Shown here: positions 51,345 through 61,103 of the stretch, in pieces | Layout of the letters: every line of letters begins with the position of its first letter | How positions within the stretch are numbered: position 1 is the stretch's first letter | From: Neisseria sicca | GTDB lineage: Bacteria > Pseudomonadota > Gammaproteobacteria > Burkholderiales > Neisseriaceae | Reading direction: 5' to 3' | Length of the DNA: 64,000 bases | NCBI RefSeq assembly: GCF_003044565.1 | Contig: NZ_POXG01000001.1 | Coordinates: 558,001 to 622,000, forward strand | Translations under genes and position numbers: made by a program | The notes under the pieces: generated by a model | Database searches by the model: none | Told to the model about the DNA's origin: nothing | The model's input: only the letters and a program-made list of their open reading frames with translations

Positions 51345-51674
51345 TTGAACACACGCCCGCTGACAGCCGACGAAAACGATTTGCTGAATCTTCTTCTGTC
51401 CCACAAAAAACCTCGATATACTGGATTGGAAACCCGTTTTTCCAACAGCGTCACCACGCTCGACGACGGCGCAATGGGCAGTTTTCTATTTTCCAGCGAT
51501 ACAAACGAAACGCGCCCGCTAAAAATTATTCCGATCGCCGAACATCTGTTTCACGACAAAGGCGGTGTTCCGGTTTTGGCAACCCTATATTCTTACAGCG
51601 ACGGTCAATTGTATGAACTGGATATTTGGAAAGCGGATTTCAGCCCGTTATTGGCTTATCCGGACAAACCGTAA
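51345..51674 (+). CDS. hypothetical protein, DUF6984-like
   Basis: A 109-residue protein starting with TTG at 51345 (GGAG is 9 bases upstream; no in-frame ATG is available). RPLTADENDLLNLLLSH at the start and LYSYSDGQLYELDIWKADFS near the end are the pattern of a small family (DUF6984 from memory) often seen near polymorphic-toxin immunity genes. It lies before mfd. Function unknown. Confidence 0.65.
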   Translation: MNTRPLTADENDLLNLLLSHKKPRYTGLETRFSNSVTTLDDGAMGSFLFSSDTNETRPLKIIPIAEHLFHDKGGVPVLATLYSYSDGQLYELDIWKADFSPLLAYPDKP

Positions 51675-51758
51675 TATCCAGTCTATCCATTTCAAATCGC
51701 GGCATCTCCCTGCAATGTCCGTTTTACCAGACAAACATTTTCAGACGACCCTTTGACA

Positions 51759-51865
51759 TATAGTGGATTAAATTTAAATCAGGACAAGGCGACGAAGCCG
51801 CAGACAGTACAGATAGGACGGCAAGGCGAGGCAACGCCGTACTGGTTTAAAGTTAATCAACTATA
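51759..51865. repeat. Correia repeat enclosed element, short form, reverse orientation
   Basis: A 107-bp CREE in the opposite orientation to the other three. The right end has one mismatch (TCAACTATA). A DUS lies on each side (51740-51751 and 51870-51881). Confidence 0.92.
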
Positions 51866-51999
51866 AAAAGGTCGTCTGAAAACCACCCAAACCATCCCGC
51901 TCCTTACACCCGCTTTTAATCTGCTAAAATTCCGCTTTTACAACCCATCTAGGCAGCCCGAAAAATTTTCCGGCTGCCGCAATCCATTGTCCCTACGCC

Positions 52000-54900
52000 A
52001 TGACCTACCCTATCCCCAAACCCCGTGAAAAATCCCGTTGGCTCAATCTTTCGCAAGGCTCGCTGCCGCTGGCTTTGGCGCGTTATCTGCCGCATAAGCG
52101 GCTCAAAGTCGTGCTGACCCAAGATGCGGAACAGGCGTTGCGCCTTCAGACGGCATGGCGGTTTTTCCGTCCGCACGATACGGCGGTGTTCCTGCCGGAC
52201 TGGGAAACGCTGCCTTACGAGCGTTTTTCGCCGCATCAGGACTTGGTGTCGGAGCGGCTGTCGGCGTTGTGGCAGATTAAGAGCGGCGCGGCGGACGTGT
52301 TGTTTGTGCCGGTTGCCACGGCGATGCAGAAGCTACCGCCCGTGCCGTTTCTGGCGGGGCGCACGTTTTGGCTGAAAACGGGGCAGACTTTGGATATAGG
52401 CCGTCTGAAAACCGATTTGGTGGATGCGGGTTACAACCATGTTTCCCATGTTGTGGCGGCGGGCGAATTTGCCGTGCGCGGCGGGATTGTCGATTTATTC
52501 CCGATGGGCAGCGAAATGCCGTACCGCATCGATTTGTTCGACGATGAAATCGACAGCATCAAAACCTTCGATACCGAAACGCAACGCACCATTTCCCCCG
52601 TTTTCGAAATCCGCCTGCTGCCGGCACACGAGTTCCCCACCGACAGCGAGGCGCAAAAAATCTTCCGCAGCCGCTTCCGCGAGGAAGTCGATGGCAATCC
52701 GAACGATGCCGCCGTGTACAAAGCCGTCAGCAACGGCCATTTCGGCGCGGGCGTGGAATACTACCTGCCGCTGTTTTTTGAAAACGAGCTGGAAACGTTG
52801 TTTGACTATATCGGCGAAGATGCGCTGTTTGTCTCTTTGGGCGATGTTCACGCCGAGGCAAACCGCTTTTGGAGCGACATCAAATCGCGTTACGCCATGG
52901 CGCAGGGCGATGAAACTTATCCGCCTTTGCTTCCACAGCATTTGTATCTCTCTGCCGATGTGTTCGCAGGCCGTCTGAAAAACTACGGACAAGTGCTGCC
53001 CGATGTTTCCGGCAAAGAACACACCCTGCCCGACCTTGCCGTCAACCGCCAATCCGACGAGCCTTTGCAGGCATTGAAGGATTTTCAGACGACCTTTGAC
53101 GGACGGATTTTGCTGTGCGCCGAAAGTTTGGGACGGCGAGAAACCATGCTCGGCTTCTTGCAGCAAAACGGTTTGAAGGCCAAACCTGTGTCCGACTGGC
53201 AGGCGTTTTTGAATGACGATGCACCGCTGTGCATCACAGTAACGTCATTGACACACGGTTTTCAACTGCCGCTTGATGCAGCGGAATGCCTTCCCAGCAG
53301 CCATGCCTGCTTTGTGGCGGGCACACTGGTGCATACCGACAAAGGCCTTGCCCCCATCGACCAAATCAAAGTCGGCGATATGGTCTTGTCGCGCAATGAG
53401 AACAACCCCGACGGCGAAAACGCCTACAAACGCGTGCTTTCCACCTTCAAATCGGCAGAAAAACAGCGGATTATTTATCAGAGCTTCATTACGCGGCACG
53501 GGACGGGCTATTTGTTCTGCACCGAAGAGCATCCGTTTTGGGCGGACAGGCTGATTGAACACAAGATCGATGAAAACGGTGTGGAAACGCTGGTTCGCGA
53601 GCCAGAGGGCTGGACGCCGGCTCTGGGATTGGAGGGGACGGAATGCCATTCCTTGCGGACATTTGATAATGATGTGGCGTATGTCAATACATTTGAAGAC
53701 AGCAGTAAACTATTAGGAGCAATTTGTCCTGACCCAGATTGCCAAATTGTACGCGTTTACAATCCCAGCGATGCCATGGGTATTGTTGATTTTCGTAGGA
53801 ACAAACCTTTGATTTTAAAGGTAGGAGGTATTAAATTTAACAGTATAACATCGGCAATGACAGGTTGCCTGCTGCCCACTGAAGAGGTACGTGAATATCC
53901 TAATACTGATAACCATCCTGATATACAGGCGATAGTTCCCTTGTTGAAATATGGTGAATGCGATCATGAATATTGCGACTATGTTTATAACATTGAAGTA
54001 GAGGATTATCACACTTATTTTGTCGGTCATACGGGTATCTGGGTACACAACTGCGCCCCATCCGCCACGGAGCGGGCTGTAAACGCCATCGCCGTCATCA
54101 CCGAATCCGACCTCTACCAATACGTCGCCCGTTCGCGCGCCCACAACCGCCGCAAGAAACACGCCGCCGTTTCAGACGGCCTGTTGCGCGACCTTGCCGA
54201 AATCAACATCGCCGACCCCGTCGTACACGAAGAACACGGCATCGGGCGCTATATGGGCTTGGTAACGATGGATTTGGGCGGCGAAACCAACGAAATGATG
54301 TTGCTCGAATACGCGGGCGAAGCGCAGCTTTATGTACCTGTTTCGCAACTGCATTTAATCAGCCGCTACTCCGGCCAGGCGCATGAAAACGTCGCCCTGC
54401 ACAAGCTCGGCAGCGGCTCGTGGAACAAGGCGAAACGCAAAGCCGCCGAAAAAGCACGCGACACCGCCGCCGAATTGCTCAATCTCTACGCCCAACGCGC
54501 CGCCCAATCGGGACACAAGTTTGAAATCAACGAGTTGGACTATCAGGCGTTTGCCGACGGCTTCGGTTACGAGGAAACCGAAGACCAGGCCGCCGCCATC
54601 GCCGCCGTGATTAAAGATTTGACGCAGGCGAAGCCGATGGACCGCCTCGTGTGCGGCGATGTCGGCTTCGGCAAAACCGAAGTCGCCCTGCGCGCCGCGT
54701 TTGTGGCGGTGATGGGCGGCAAACAGGTCGCCGTACTCGCCCCAACCACGCTTCTGGTCGAGCAGCACGCGCAAAATTTCGCCGACCGCTTTGCCGATTT
54801 CCCTGTGAAAGTCGCCAGTCTTTCGCGTTTCAACAACAGCAAAGCCACCAAAGCCGCGCTGGAAGGCATGGCGGACGGCACGGTCGATATTGTTATCGGC

Positions 54901-56208
54901 ACGCACAAACTGGTGCAGGACGATATAAAATTCAAAAACTTAGGCTTAGTGATTATCGATGAAGAACACCGCTTCGGCGTGCGCCAGAAAGAGCAGCTCA
55001 AACGCCTGCGCGCCAATGTCGATATCCTCACCATGACCGCCACACCGATTCCGCGCACCCTCAGCATGGCGCTCGAAGGCCTGCGCGACTTCTCGCTGAT
55101 TACCACCGCGCCCAGCCGCCGCCTCGCCGTCAAAACCTTTGTCAAACCCTTCAGCGAAGGCAGCGTGCGCGAAGCCGTGTTGCGCGAACTCAAACGCGGC
55201 GGGCAGGTTTTTTTCCTGCACAATGAAGTGGATACGATTGAGAATATGCGCGAGCGGCTGGAAACCCTGCTGCCCGAAGCCCGCATCGGCGTGGCGCACG
55301 GACAACTGCGCGAGCGCGAGTTGGAACAAGTGATGCGCGACTTTTTGCAGCAAAGATTCAACGTGTTGCTCTGTTCCACCATCATCGAAACCGGCATCGA
55401 CATTCCCAACGCCAACACCATCATCATCAACCGCGCCGACAAATTCGGGCTGGCGCAACTGCACCAGCTTCGCGGGCGCGTCGGCCGCAGCCACCACCAA
55501 GCCTACGCCTACCTGCTCACGCCCGAATACATCACCAAAGACGCAGAAAAACGCCTCGACGCCATTGCTGCAGCGGACGAACTCGGCGCAGGCTTCACCC
55601 TCGCCATGCAAGATTTGGAAATCCGCGGCGCAGGCGAAATCCTCGGCGAAGGGCAGTCCGGCGAAATGATACAGGTCGGCTTCACGCTCTACACCGAAAT
55701 GCTCAAACAAGCCGTGCGCGACCTCAAAAAAGGCCGCCAGCCCGACCTCGACGCACCGCTGGGCATCACCACCGAAATCAAACTGCACAGCCCCGCCCTG
55801 CTGCCCGAAAGCTACTGCCCCGACATCCACGAACGGCTCGTCCTCTACAAACGCCTCGCCGTCTGCGAAACCGTACAGCAAATCAACGCCATACACGAAG
55901 AACTCGTCGACCGCTTCGGTCTGCCCGAACAACCTGTCAAAACCCTCATCGAAAGCCACCACCTGCGCCTAGCCGCCAAAGCCCTCGGCATCACCGCCAT
56001 CGACGCTTCAAGCGACACGCTCACGCTCACTTTCGGCAAACACACCAGCGTCGAGCCTGCCGATATTATTTTGCTGATGCAGTCTAATAAAAACTACCGC
56101 ATGACCGGGGCAGACAAATTGCGCGTGAATGCGGTGATGGAAGACGTGGATGCAAGGGTGAGAACCGTAAGGGCGGTGTTGGGGAAATTGGGTGGGAATG
56201 CAGCCTGA
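52000..56208 (+). CDS. mfd: transcription-repair coupling factor Mfd with intein-like HINT insertion
   Basis: A 1402-residue Mfd, which removes stalled RNA polymerase and recruits UvrA. N-terminal UvrB-like domains (LPDWETLPYERFSPHQDLVS) end near residue 420. Then comes the HINT domain Cys437-Asn684, after which Mfd resumes: IAVITESDLYQYVARSR, the polymerase-interaction domain (VHEEHGIGRYMGL), Walker A GDVGFGKTE (886-894), DEEH (987-990) and LHQLRGRVGR. Without the 248 residues the length is 1154, like E. coli Mfd (1148). Reading frame is open throughout. Ordinary Mfd has only about 6 residues between the GF of domain D3 and AVITE-type strand, here 28 after removal of HINT. Two DUS lie in the coding region (near 52398 and 52968). 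Confidence 0.95.
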   Translation: MTYPIPKPREKSRWLNLSQGSLPLALARYLPHKRLKVVLTQDAEQALRLQTAWRFFRPHDTAVFLPDWETLPYERFSPHQDLVSERLSALWQIKSGAADVLFVPVATAMQKLPPVPFLAGRTFWLKTGQTLDIGRLKTDLVDAGYNHVSHVVAAGEFAVRGGIVDLFPMGSEMPYRIDLFDDEIDSIKTFDTETQRTISPVFEIRLLPAHEFPTDSEAQKIFRSRFREEVDGNPNDAAVYKAVSNGHFGAGVEYYLPLFFENELETLFDYIGEDALFVSLGDVHAEANRFWSDIKSRYAMAQGDETYPPLLPQHLYLSADVFAGRLKNYGQVLPDVSGKEHTLPDLAVNRQSDEPLQALKDFQTTFDGRILLCAESLGRRETMLGFLQQNGLKAKPVSDWQAFLNDDAPLCITVTSLTHGFQLPLDAAECLPSSHACFVAGTLVHTDKGLAPIDQIKVGDMVLSRNENNPDGENAYKRVLSTFKSAEKQRIIYQSFITRHGTGYLFCTEEHPFWADRLIEHKIDENGVETLVREPEGWTPALGLEGTECHSLRTFDNDVAYVNTFEDSSKLLGAICPDPDCQIVRVYNPSDAMGIVDFRRNKPLILKVGGIKFNSITSAMTGCLLPTEEVREYPNTDNHPDIQAIVPLLKYGECDHEYCDYVYNIEVEDYHTYFVGHTGIWVHNCAPSATERAVNAIAVITESDLYQYVARSRAHNRRKKHAAVSDGLLRDLAEINIADPVVHEEHGIGRYMGLVTMDLGGETNEMMLLEYAGEAQLYVPVSQLHLISRYSGQAHENVALHKLGSGSWNKAKRKAAEKARDTAAELLNLYAQRAAQSGHKFEINELDYQAFADGFGYEETEDQAAAIAAVIKDLTQAKPMDRLVCGDVGFGKTEVALRAAFVAVMGGKQVAVLAPTTLLVEQHAQNFADRFADFPVKVASLSRFNNSKATKAALEGMADGTVDIVIGTHKLVQDDIKFKNLGLVIIDEEHRFGVRQKEQLKRLRANVDILTMTATPIPRTLSMALEGLRDFSLITTAPSRRLAVKTFVKPFSEGSVREAVLRELKRGGQVFFLHNEVDTIENMRERLETLLPEARIGVAHGQLRERELEQVMRDFLQQRFNVLLCSTIIETGIDIPNANTIIINRADKFGLAQLHQLRGRVGRSHHQAYAYLLTPEYITKDAEKRLDAIAAADELGAGFTLAMQDLEIRGAGEILGEGQSGEMIQVGFTLYTEMLKQAVRDLKKGRQPDLDAPLGITTEIKLHSPALLPESYCPDIHERLVLYKRLAVCETVQQINAIHEELVDRFGLPEQPVKTLIESHHLRLAAKALGITAIDASSDTLTLTFGKHTSVEPADIILLMQSNKNYRMTGADKLRVNAVMEDVDARVRTVRAVLGKLGGNAA
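53308..54051 (+). other. HINT/intein-like domain inside mfd
   Basis: A 248-codon in-frame insertion. Block A is CFVAGTLVHTDKGLAPIDQI with Cys1 (residue 437); block B holds TEEHPFW (Thr508-His511); block F/G is YVYNIEVEDYHTYFVGHTGI then WVHN, ending His683-Asn684, with Cys685 as +1 residue. All splicing residues are present. The sequence is closest to the pretoxin HINT of polymorphic toxins and bacterial intein-like domains, not to inteins with homing endonuclease. The second half (53640-54050) is more AT-rich than mfd around it, supporting transfer. Confidence 0.92.
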
Positions 56209-56239
56209 AATAGGTTTTTCCCATTTTCAGGCTGCCTTT
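56200..56239 (+). terminator. mfd terminator built from Kingella-type uptake sequences
   Basis: GCAGCCTGAAA at the mfd stop and TTTCAGGCTGC (reverse strand AGGCAGCCTGAA, 56226-56237) form an 11-bp stem followed by a T run. This is the AGGCAGCCTGAA dialect, not the AGGTCGTCTGAA of the surrounding genome. Confidence 0.85.
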
Positions 56240-56464
56240 TTGTTATACGAATTGTCAAAATTATTATCCTAAAAAACATTCTTCTTTATTTTTTGCATAT
56301 AAATTGCTTATTTTAGAATATGAGCAGCATATCCTAGCGAGTGGATTGGGGGGCAAACCCAATATTTTCAATTATTCCACTTTCCACTAGGCTGGGTCTC
56401 GTCCCAACCTACGCTTGCTGAACTATGTTTAATTTTATCGTTTTAACCTTGGGAGTAGAAAATT

Positions 56465-57265
56465 ATGGACGTTATTGGAAAGAAATTGCACAAGCATCTA
56501 CAAAAGAATCAAAGTATATATATGTTGATACCATCAGCCGTACTAACTATTTCAACGATAAATTATTTTTTCTGGCAACCTTTGTTTCCATGGAATCGTA
56601 CTTCCATATATTGGTTACAATGGTTGCATATTATTTCTTTATTTTTTATTAGTTATCTATTGTTACAAAATTTAGATGAAAGCAAGAAGAGAAGTGATGG
56701 ACTGTATAAAATACACGAATTGAATAATGCGTCAATTTATCAAATTATTTTTTTCTCTGTGATTTATTATATTTTTCCATTATTTTTAAAATCTTTTGCT
56801 TCTCCAAAATCATTTTGGGAGGTTTTTTATAATTCGCCCACAACGACAGGAACATTACAAACTTTTACTAGTATGTGTTTATACATATCAGTGTTTGGTT
56901 GGATCTCCCTTAATAAAAACAAAAAGAACGAATCATTCAATAATGAAGTGAAAGAGGTAATTAAATCATTACAATCCAAGTCTATCTACACATCGTTTAT
57001 TAGTATATTTCTTATTAGTATTGATGAAATTTGTTACAAAGGACAAAATAATTTTTTATGGATTTTTCAATTTTGGGTTCTCTTTTACAGTATGAATATT
57101 TTACTTAAATCAAATATATTAGATAAGAACTCGGAAGGACAATACGCTTCCACAGAAGAGCAACAACGAATGGAGAAAAAGCCACAGCAAGCCCTAACTG
57201 CCAATGTAGAACAAAGCGTGATGCATACTTCAAAACAATCTGAAAAACAAACCGATCACGTATAA
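56465..57265 (+). CDS. unknown polytopic membrane protein
   Basis: A 266-residue AT-rich gene. Hydrophobic segments: SIYMLIPSAVLTISTINYFF, WLQWLHIISLFFISYLLL, IYQIIFFSVIYYIFPLFLKS, TFTSMCLYISVFGWISL, ISIFLISIDEIC and FWVLFYSMNILL, so 5-6 spans, with a polar C-terminal tail rich in Gln/Lys/Glu. ATG at 56465. The codon use (ATA, TTA, AAT) differs from its neighbours. Not recognised; possibly horizontally acquired. Confidence 0.6.
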   Translation: MDVIGKKLHKHLQKNQSIYMLIPSAVLTISTINYFFWQPLFPWNRTSIYWLQWLHIISLFFISYLLLQNLDESKKRSDGLYKIHELNNASIYQIIFFSVIYYIFPLFLKSFASPKSFWEVFYNSPTTTGTLQTFTSMCLYISVFGWISLNKNKKNESFNNEVKEVIKSLQSKSIYTSFISIFLISIDEICYKGQNNFLWIFQFWVLFYSMNILLKSNILDKNSEGQYASTEEQQRMEKKPQQALTANVEQSVMHTSKQSEKQTDHV

Positions 57266-57332
57266 CGTAGTGCGTGTAGCAAGCGTAGCCCGTATGGCGT
57301 AGGGCATACAGCTTTGCTGCGCACGCGGTTCA

Positions 57333-57377
57333 AGGTAGCCTGAAAACGATAAAAACCCATTTTCAGGCTGCCTTTTC
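57333..57377 (+). terminator. inverted Kingella-type DUS pair
   Basis: AGGTAGCCTGAA (one change) and TTCAGGCTGCCT (exact AGGCAGCCTGAA on the reverse strand, 57362-57373) form a hairpin with T run after the membrane-protein gene. Just after it a second inverted repeat TAGGTTGGGTT/AACCCAACCTA (about 57387-57413) follows. Confidence 0.78.
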
Positions 57378-57491
57378 AGCAAGCGTAGGTTGGGTTGGCA
57401 AACCCAACCTACATCTGCTGATCCAACAGCTTGCTATAAACCATGGAACTTGGTTCCTTCAATTTTAAATCCTACCGAGTTAATACTAAAA

Positions 57492-57839
57492 ATGAATCTT
57501 AAAAAATATCTGATTACTTTACTCTTTATATTCTTTATACCGCAAAATACCATGGCTGATTCTTTTGAAATTTACAGATATTCGGGTAAAAAACTATCGA
57601 TAGAAAAAGAATATTCCCAACCTTTATTTCTCTCCATGAAAGAAATAGAGGCTAAAGGATTAAATATCTCCGACTACAATATATCATGCAGCACTTACCT
57701 TGATAAAACAGAAAACAAATATTATGTTTTTACCTACTCTCCCCAAGTATTAAATCCTCATCATAGAGGTGGACATGGAATTATTGAAGTCCACATAAAC
57801 GCTAAAACTCATGAAATCAAATCACATTTTTCAAGATAG
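57492..57839 (+). CDS. exported small protein, unknown
   Basis: A 115-residue protein. ATG at 57492 gives a signal peptide (LITLLFIFFIPQNTMA) and a mature part with two Tyr/Lys-rich strands and HHRGGHGIIEVHI near the end. A frame open from 57390 has no better start. AT-rich like its neighbours. It is 32 bp before the HEAT-like gene and may be co-transcribed with it. Not recognised. Confidence 0.6.
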   Translation: MNLKKYLITLLFIFFIPQNTMADSFEIYRYSGKKLSIEKEYSQPLFLSMKEIEAKGLNISDYNISCSTYLDKTENKYYVFTYSPQVLNPHHRGGHGIIEVHINAKTHEIKSHFSR

Positions 57840-57871
57840 CCCCTGCATTAGATACAAACAAGGCAAACTAT

Positions 57872-58684
57872 ATGAAAAATAACGATTCTCTGAGTTTTGA
57901 TGCTTATTTGGCATGTAAGGATTTATCAGTTGCTGAATTACTCAATATTCTGCTGAATTCTAATACTCAAATTCAATACGAAGCAGCTAGAAGATTGCAA
58001 TTTTTCCGGTATCGTGAAATTAAAGACATCGTTAAAAATGTTCTCTTAACAAGCCGGTATAGCCGGCATAGGGAAATTGCTGTTTTTATTCTCGGTCAGA
58101 TTCAGAATAAGCTTGATAAATCCGAACTTAAAGAGGTTTTATCTCTTTTAATTCATTTTATAAACAACGATAAAAGCATTAACGTAAAATCCTCAGCGAT
58201 ATCCTCTTTAGGGCATTTGTTTCACCATTATGATTTAGGAGAGGAATTATTCCGCGCAATAGAAGAAAAAATTAAATTAATTTGGCAAATACATAGATAT
58301 TCTATTGTTATTGCTACTGCGCTCAGCTCTGCATTTTTTTCCAAAAGGGATTATATTGAAGAATATCTAATAAAAAATTTAAATAGCAGACACCCCAAAG
58401 TTATCTCTTGGGTTGTGTATGCATTAAAAGAAAAAAGCTATCACTCGAAATCGATTGAAACTTTGCTATTGAACAGATTAGACCATTCTCGCGTAGAATC
58501 ATATATTTATATTGAGATAGCTGCCTACCTAATCTCAATCAACTGTGAACAAATTATTCCATATATTGAAGATATGGTATTAACACAAAACAAAATTGAT
58601 GATGAAATTTATATAGCACTTAAAAATAATTCATCAAAAAGTTTTTCATCCATAAGAAAAATAATGTTGGGGAAATTTCAATAA
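57872..58684 (+). CDS. HEAT-like repeat protein, possible immunity-type protein
   Basis: A 270-residue, all-helical protein. Repeats of about 35-40 residues of the HEAT type are seen: NTQIQYEAARRLQFFRYREI, SRHREIAVFILGQIQNKLDK, DKSINVKSSAISSLGHLFHH, HPKVISWVVYALKEKSYHSK, with a length without signal peptide. Short HEAT proteins beside exported proteins are common in toxin-immunity arrays and in adaptor roles; neither is shown here. Very AT-rich. Confidence 0.6.
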   Translation: MKNNDSLSFDAYLACKDLSVAELLNILLNSNTQIQYEAARRLQFFRYREIKDIVKNVLLTSRYSRHREIAVFILGQIQNKLDKSELKEVLSLLIHFINNDKSINVKSSAISSLGHLFHHYDLGEELFRAIEEKIKLIWQIHRYSIVIATALSSAFFSKRDYIEEYLIKNLNSRHPKVISWVVYALKEKSYHSKSIETLLLNRLDHSRVESYIYIEIAAYLISINCEQIIPYIEDMVLTQNKIDDEIYIALKNNSSKSFSSIRKIMLGKFQ

Positions 58685-58770
58685 ATTATTGGTATACCTT
58701 ATAATATCCCATCTTTTATGCAGACAATTTTGTTTTATTCTTAAACTCTATTTAATAACAAGGATTTATA

Positions 58771-59337
58771 ATGAAATCTCATTTTTTGATATTTTGCGCA
58801 TTGCTTACATCTGTCAATATCGCCAAGGCTGATACGATGGAAACCATGCGTATGTACGATAAATCTTTGTCTAAGGTTTTGGTAGAAGCTGCCCGCGATG
58901 GCAGTTTTATTGACTTGGATAAAATCGGTCGCAGTATTGACATCCCCGAGTTGGCGCATGAAATCAATCGAACTGCTAACCATACGATAAAAAACGACAA
59001 GCAGTTCAACAGCACATACCATGTTAACCAACAACCCCATCAACAATACGGTATCCGCAGTATTTCGTTTGCTGAATGGTCGTCTGAAAAAGGCAAGATG
59101 AAGCAGCTTGAATTTGAACTTCACCATAATCGCTGTCCGTTACCACCTACAAACTATGAAGAGTTCGCAGGCAGCCCCAGCTTTATCGGCCATTTAGACG
59201 GTAAAGACATATCTATTCTTACGTTACCCGCTCCGGCAAAGGCAAAACTGCTTTTTATGAAAAAACGTAAAGACAACTGCACGGTCATGATTGTCCAAGA
59301 ATTTATCATAGCCGATTTCGGACCTGAAATTCGTTAA
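58771..59337 (+). CDS. exported periplasmic protein, unknown
   Basis: A 188-residue protein with signal peptide MKSHFLIFCALLTSVNIAKA. Mature part: MRMYDKSLSKVLVEAARDGS, HEINRTANHTIKNDKQFNST, a Neisseria DUS-derived segment (AEWSSEKGK; the DUS is at about 59079-59090), and a C-terminal strand-rich part with two Cys (HHNRCPLPP, RKDNCTVMI) likely disulfide-linked. Here base composition returns towards the genome average. Not recognised. Confidence 0.65.
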   Translation: MKSHFLIFCALLTSVNIAKADTMETMRMYDKSLSKVLVEAARDGSFIDLDKIGRSIDIPELAHEINRTANHTIKNDKQFNSTYHVNQQPHQQYGIRSISFAEWSSEKGKMKQLEFELHHNRCPLPPTNYEEFAGSPSFIGHLDGKDISILTLPAPAKAKLLFMKKRKDNCTVMIVQEFIIADFGPEIR

Positions 59338-59367
59338 TAAAAAAGAACACTACAAACCACAGATAAA

Positions 59368-59407
59368 GCTTCGTCGCTATGTTCTGGTTTGAACTGAATC
59401 CACTATA
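59368..59407. repeat. decayed end of a Correia element
   Basis: GCTTCGTCGCTATGTTCTGG and the following bases to CCACTATA at 59407 align with the right end of the CREEs (GCTTCGTCGCCTTGTCCTGA...) with several changes. The left part is missing. It lies 43 bp from an intact CREE. Confidence 0.7.
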
Positions 59408-59449
59408 ACTTCCAACTCAAGCCAAAGGTCGTCTGAAATTCTCAATTCG

Positions 59450-59556
59450 TATAGTGGATTAAATTTAAACCAGTACGGCGTTGCCTCGCCTTGCCGTACT
59501 ATTTGTACTGTCTGCAGCTTCATCGCCTTGTCCTGATTTAAATTTAATCCACTATA
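59450..59556. repeat. Correia repeat enclosed element inserted in a DUS hairpin
   Basis: A 107-bp CREE with intact ends. It sits exactly between AAAGGTCGTCTGAAA and TTTCAGACGACCTTT, i.e. between the two arms of what would be an inverted-DUS terminator, in the 324-bp gap between the exported-protein gene and ilvC. Confidence 0.92.
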
Positions 59557-59612
59557 TTTCAGACGACCTTTCCTCTACCGGAATTTTTAATTTCTCAAAA
59601 TCTCAACGTAAC

Positions 59613-59644
59613 AAAAAACCTGCCCGAATCATCGGGCAGGTTTT
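59613..59644 (-). terminator. ilv operon terminator
   Basis: Perfect 13-bp stem AAAACCTGCCCGA with a 4-base loop and T run on the minus strand, 18 bp after the ilvC stop. Confidence 0.9.
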
Positions 59645-59661
59645 CTTATGGCTGAATTGAA

Positions 59662-61042
<1,381 letters not shown>

Positions 61043-61062
61043 CAATCTCTCCTGCCGTTTTT

Positions 61063-61095
61063 GTTTTCAGACGACCTATCGGGTCGTCTGAAAAC
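61063..61095. terminator. inverted DUS pair between ilvH and the ABM gene
   Basis: GTTTTCAGACGACC and GGTCGTCTGAAAAC with a 5-base loop. The orientation is opposite to most pairs in the window (DUS point outwards), and no T run follows, so readthrough to ilvC is likely. Confidence 0.65.
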
Positions 61096-61103
61096 TGACG
61101 GTG

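Noticed and set aside
53308..54051. Homing endonuclease within the HINT insertion
   Set aside because: The middle of the 248 residues shows no LAGLIDADG, HNH or GIY-YIG motif and is too short for a typical endonuclease domain.
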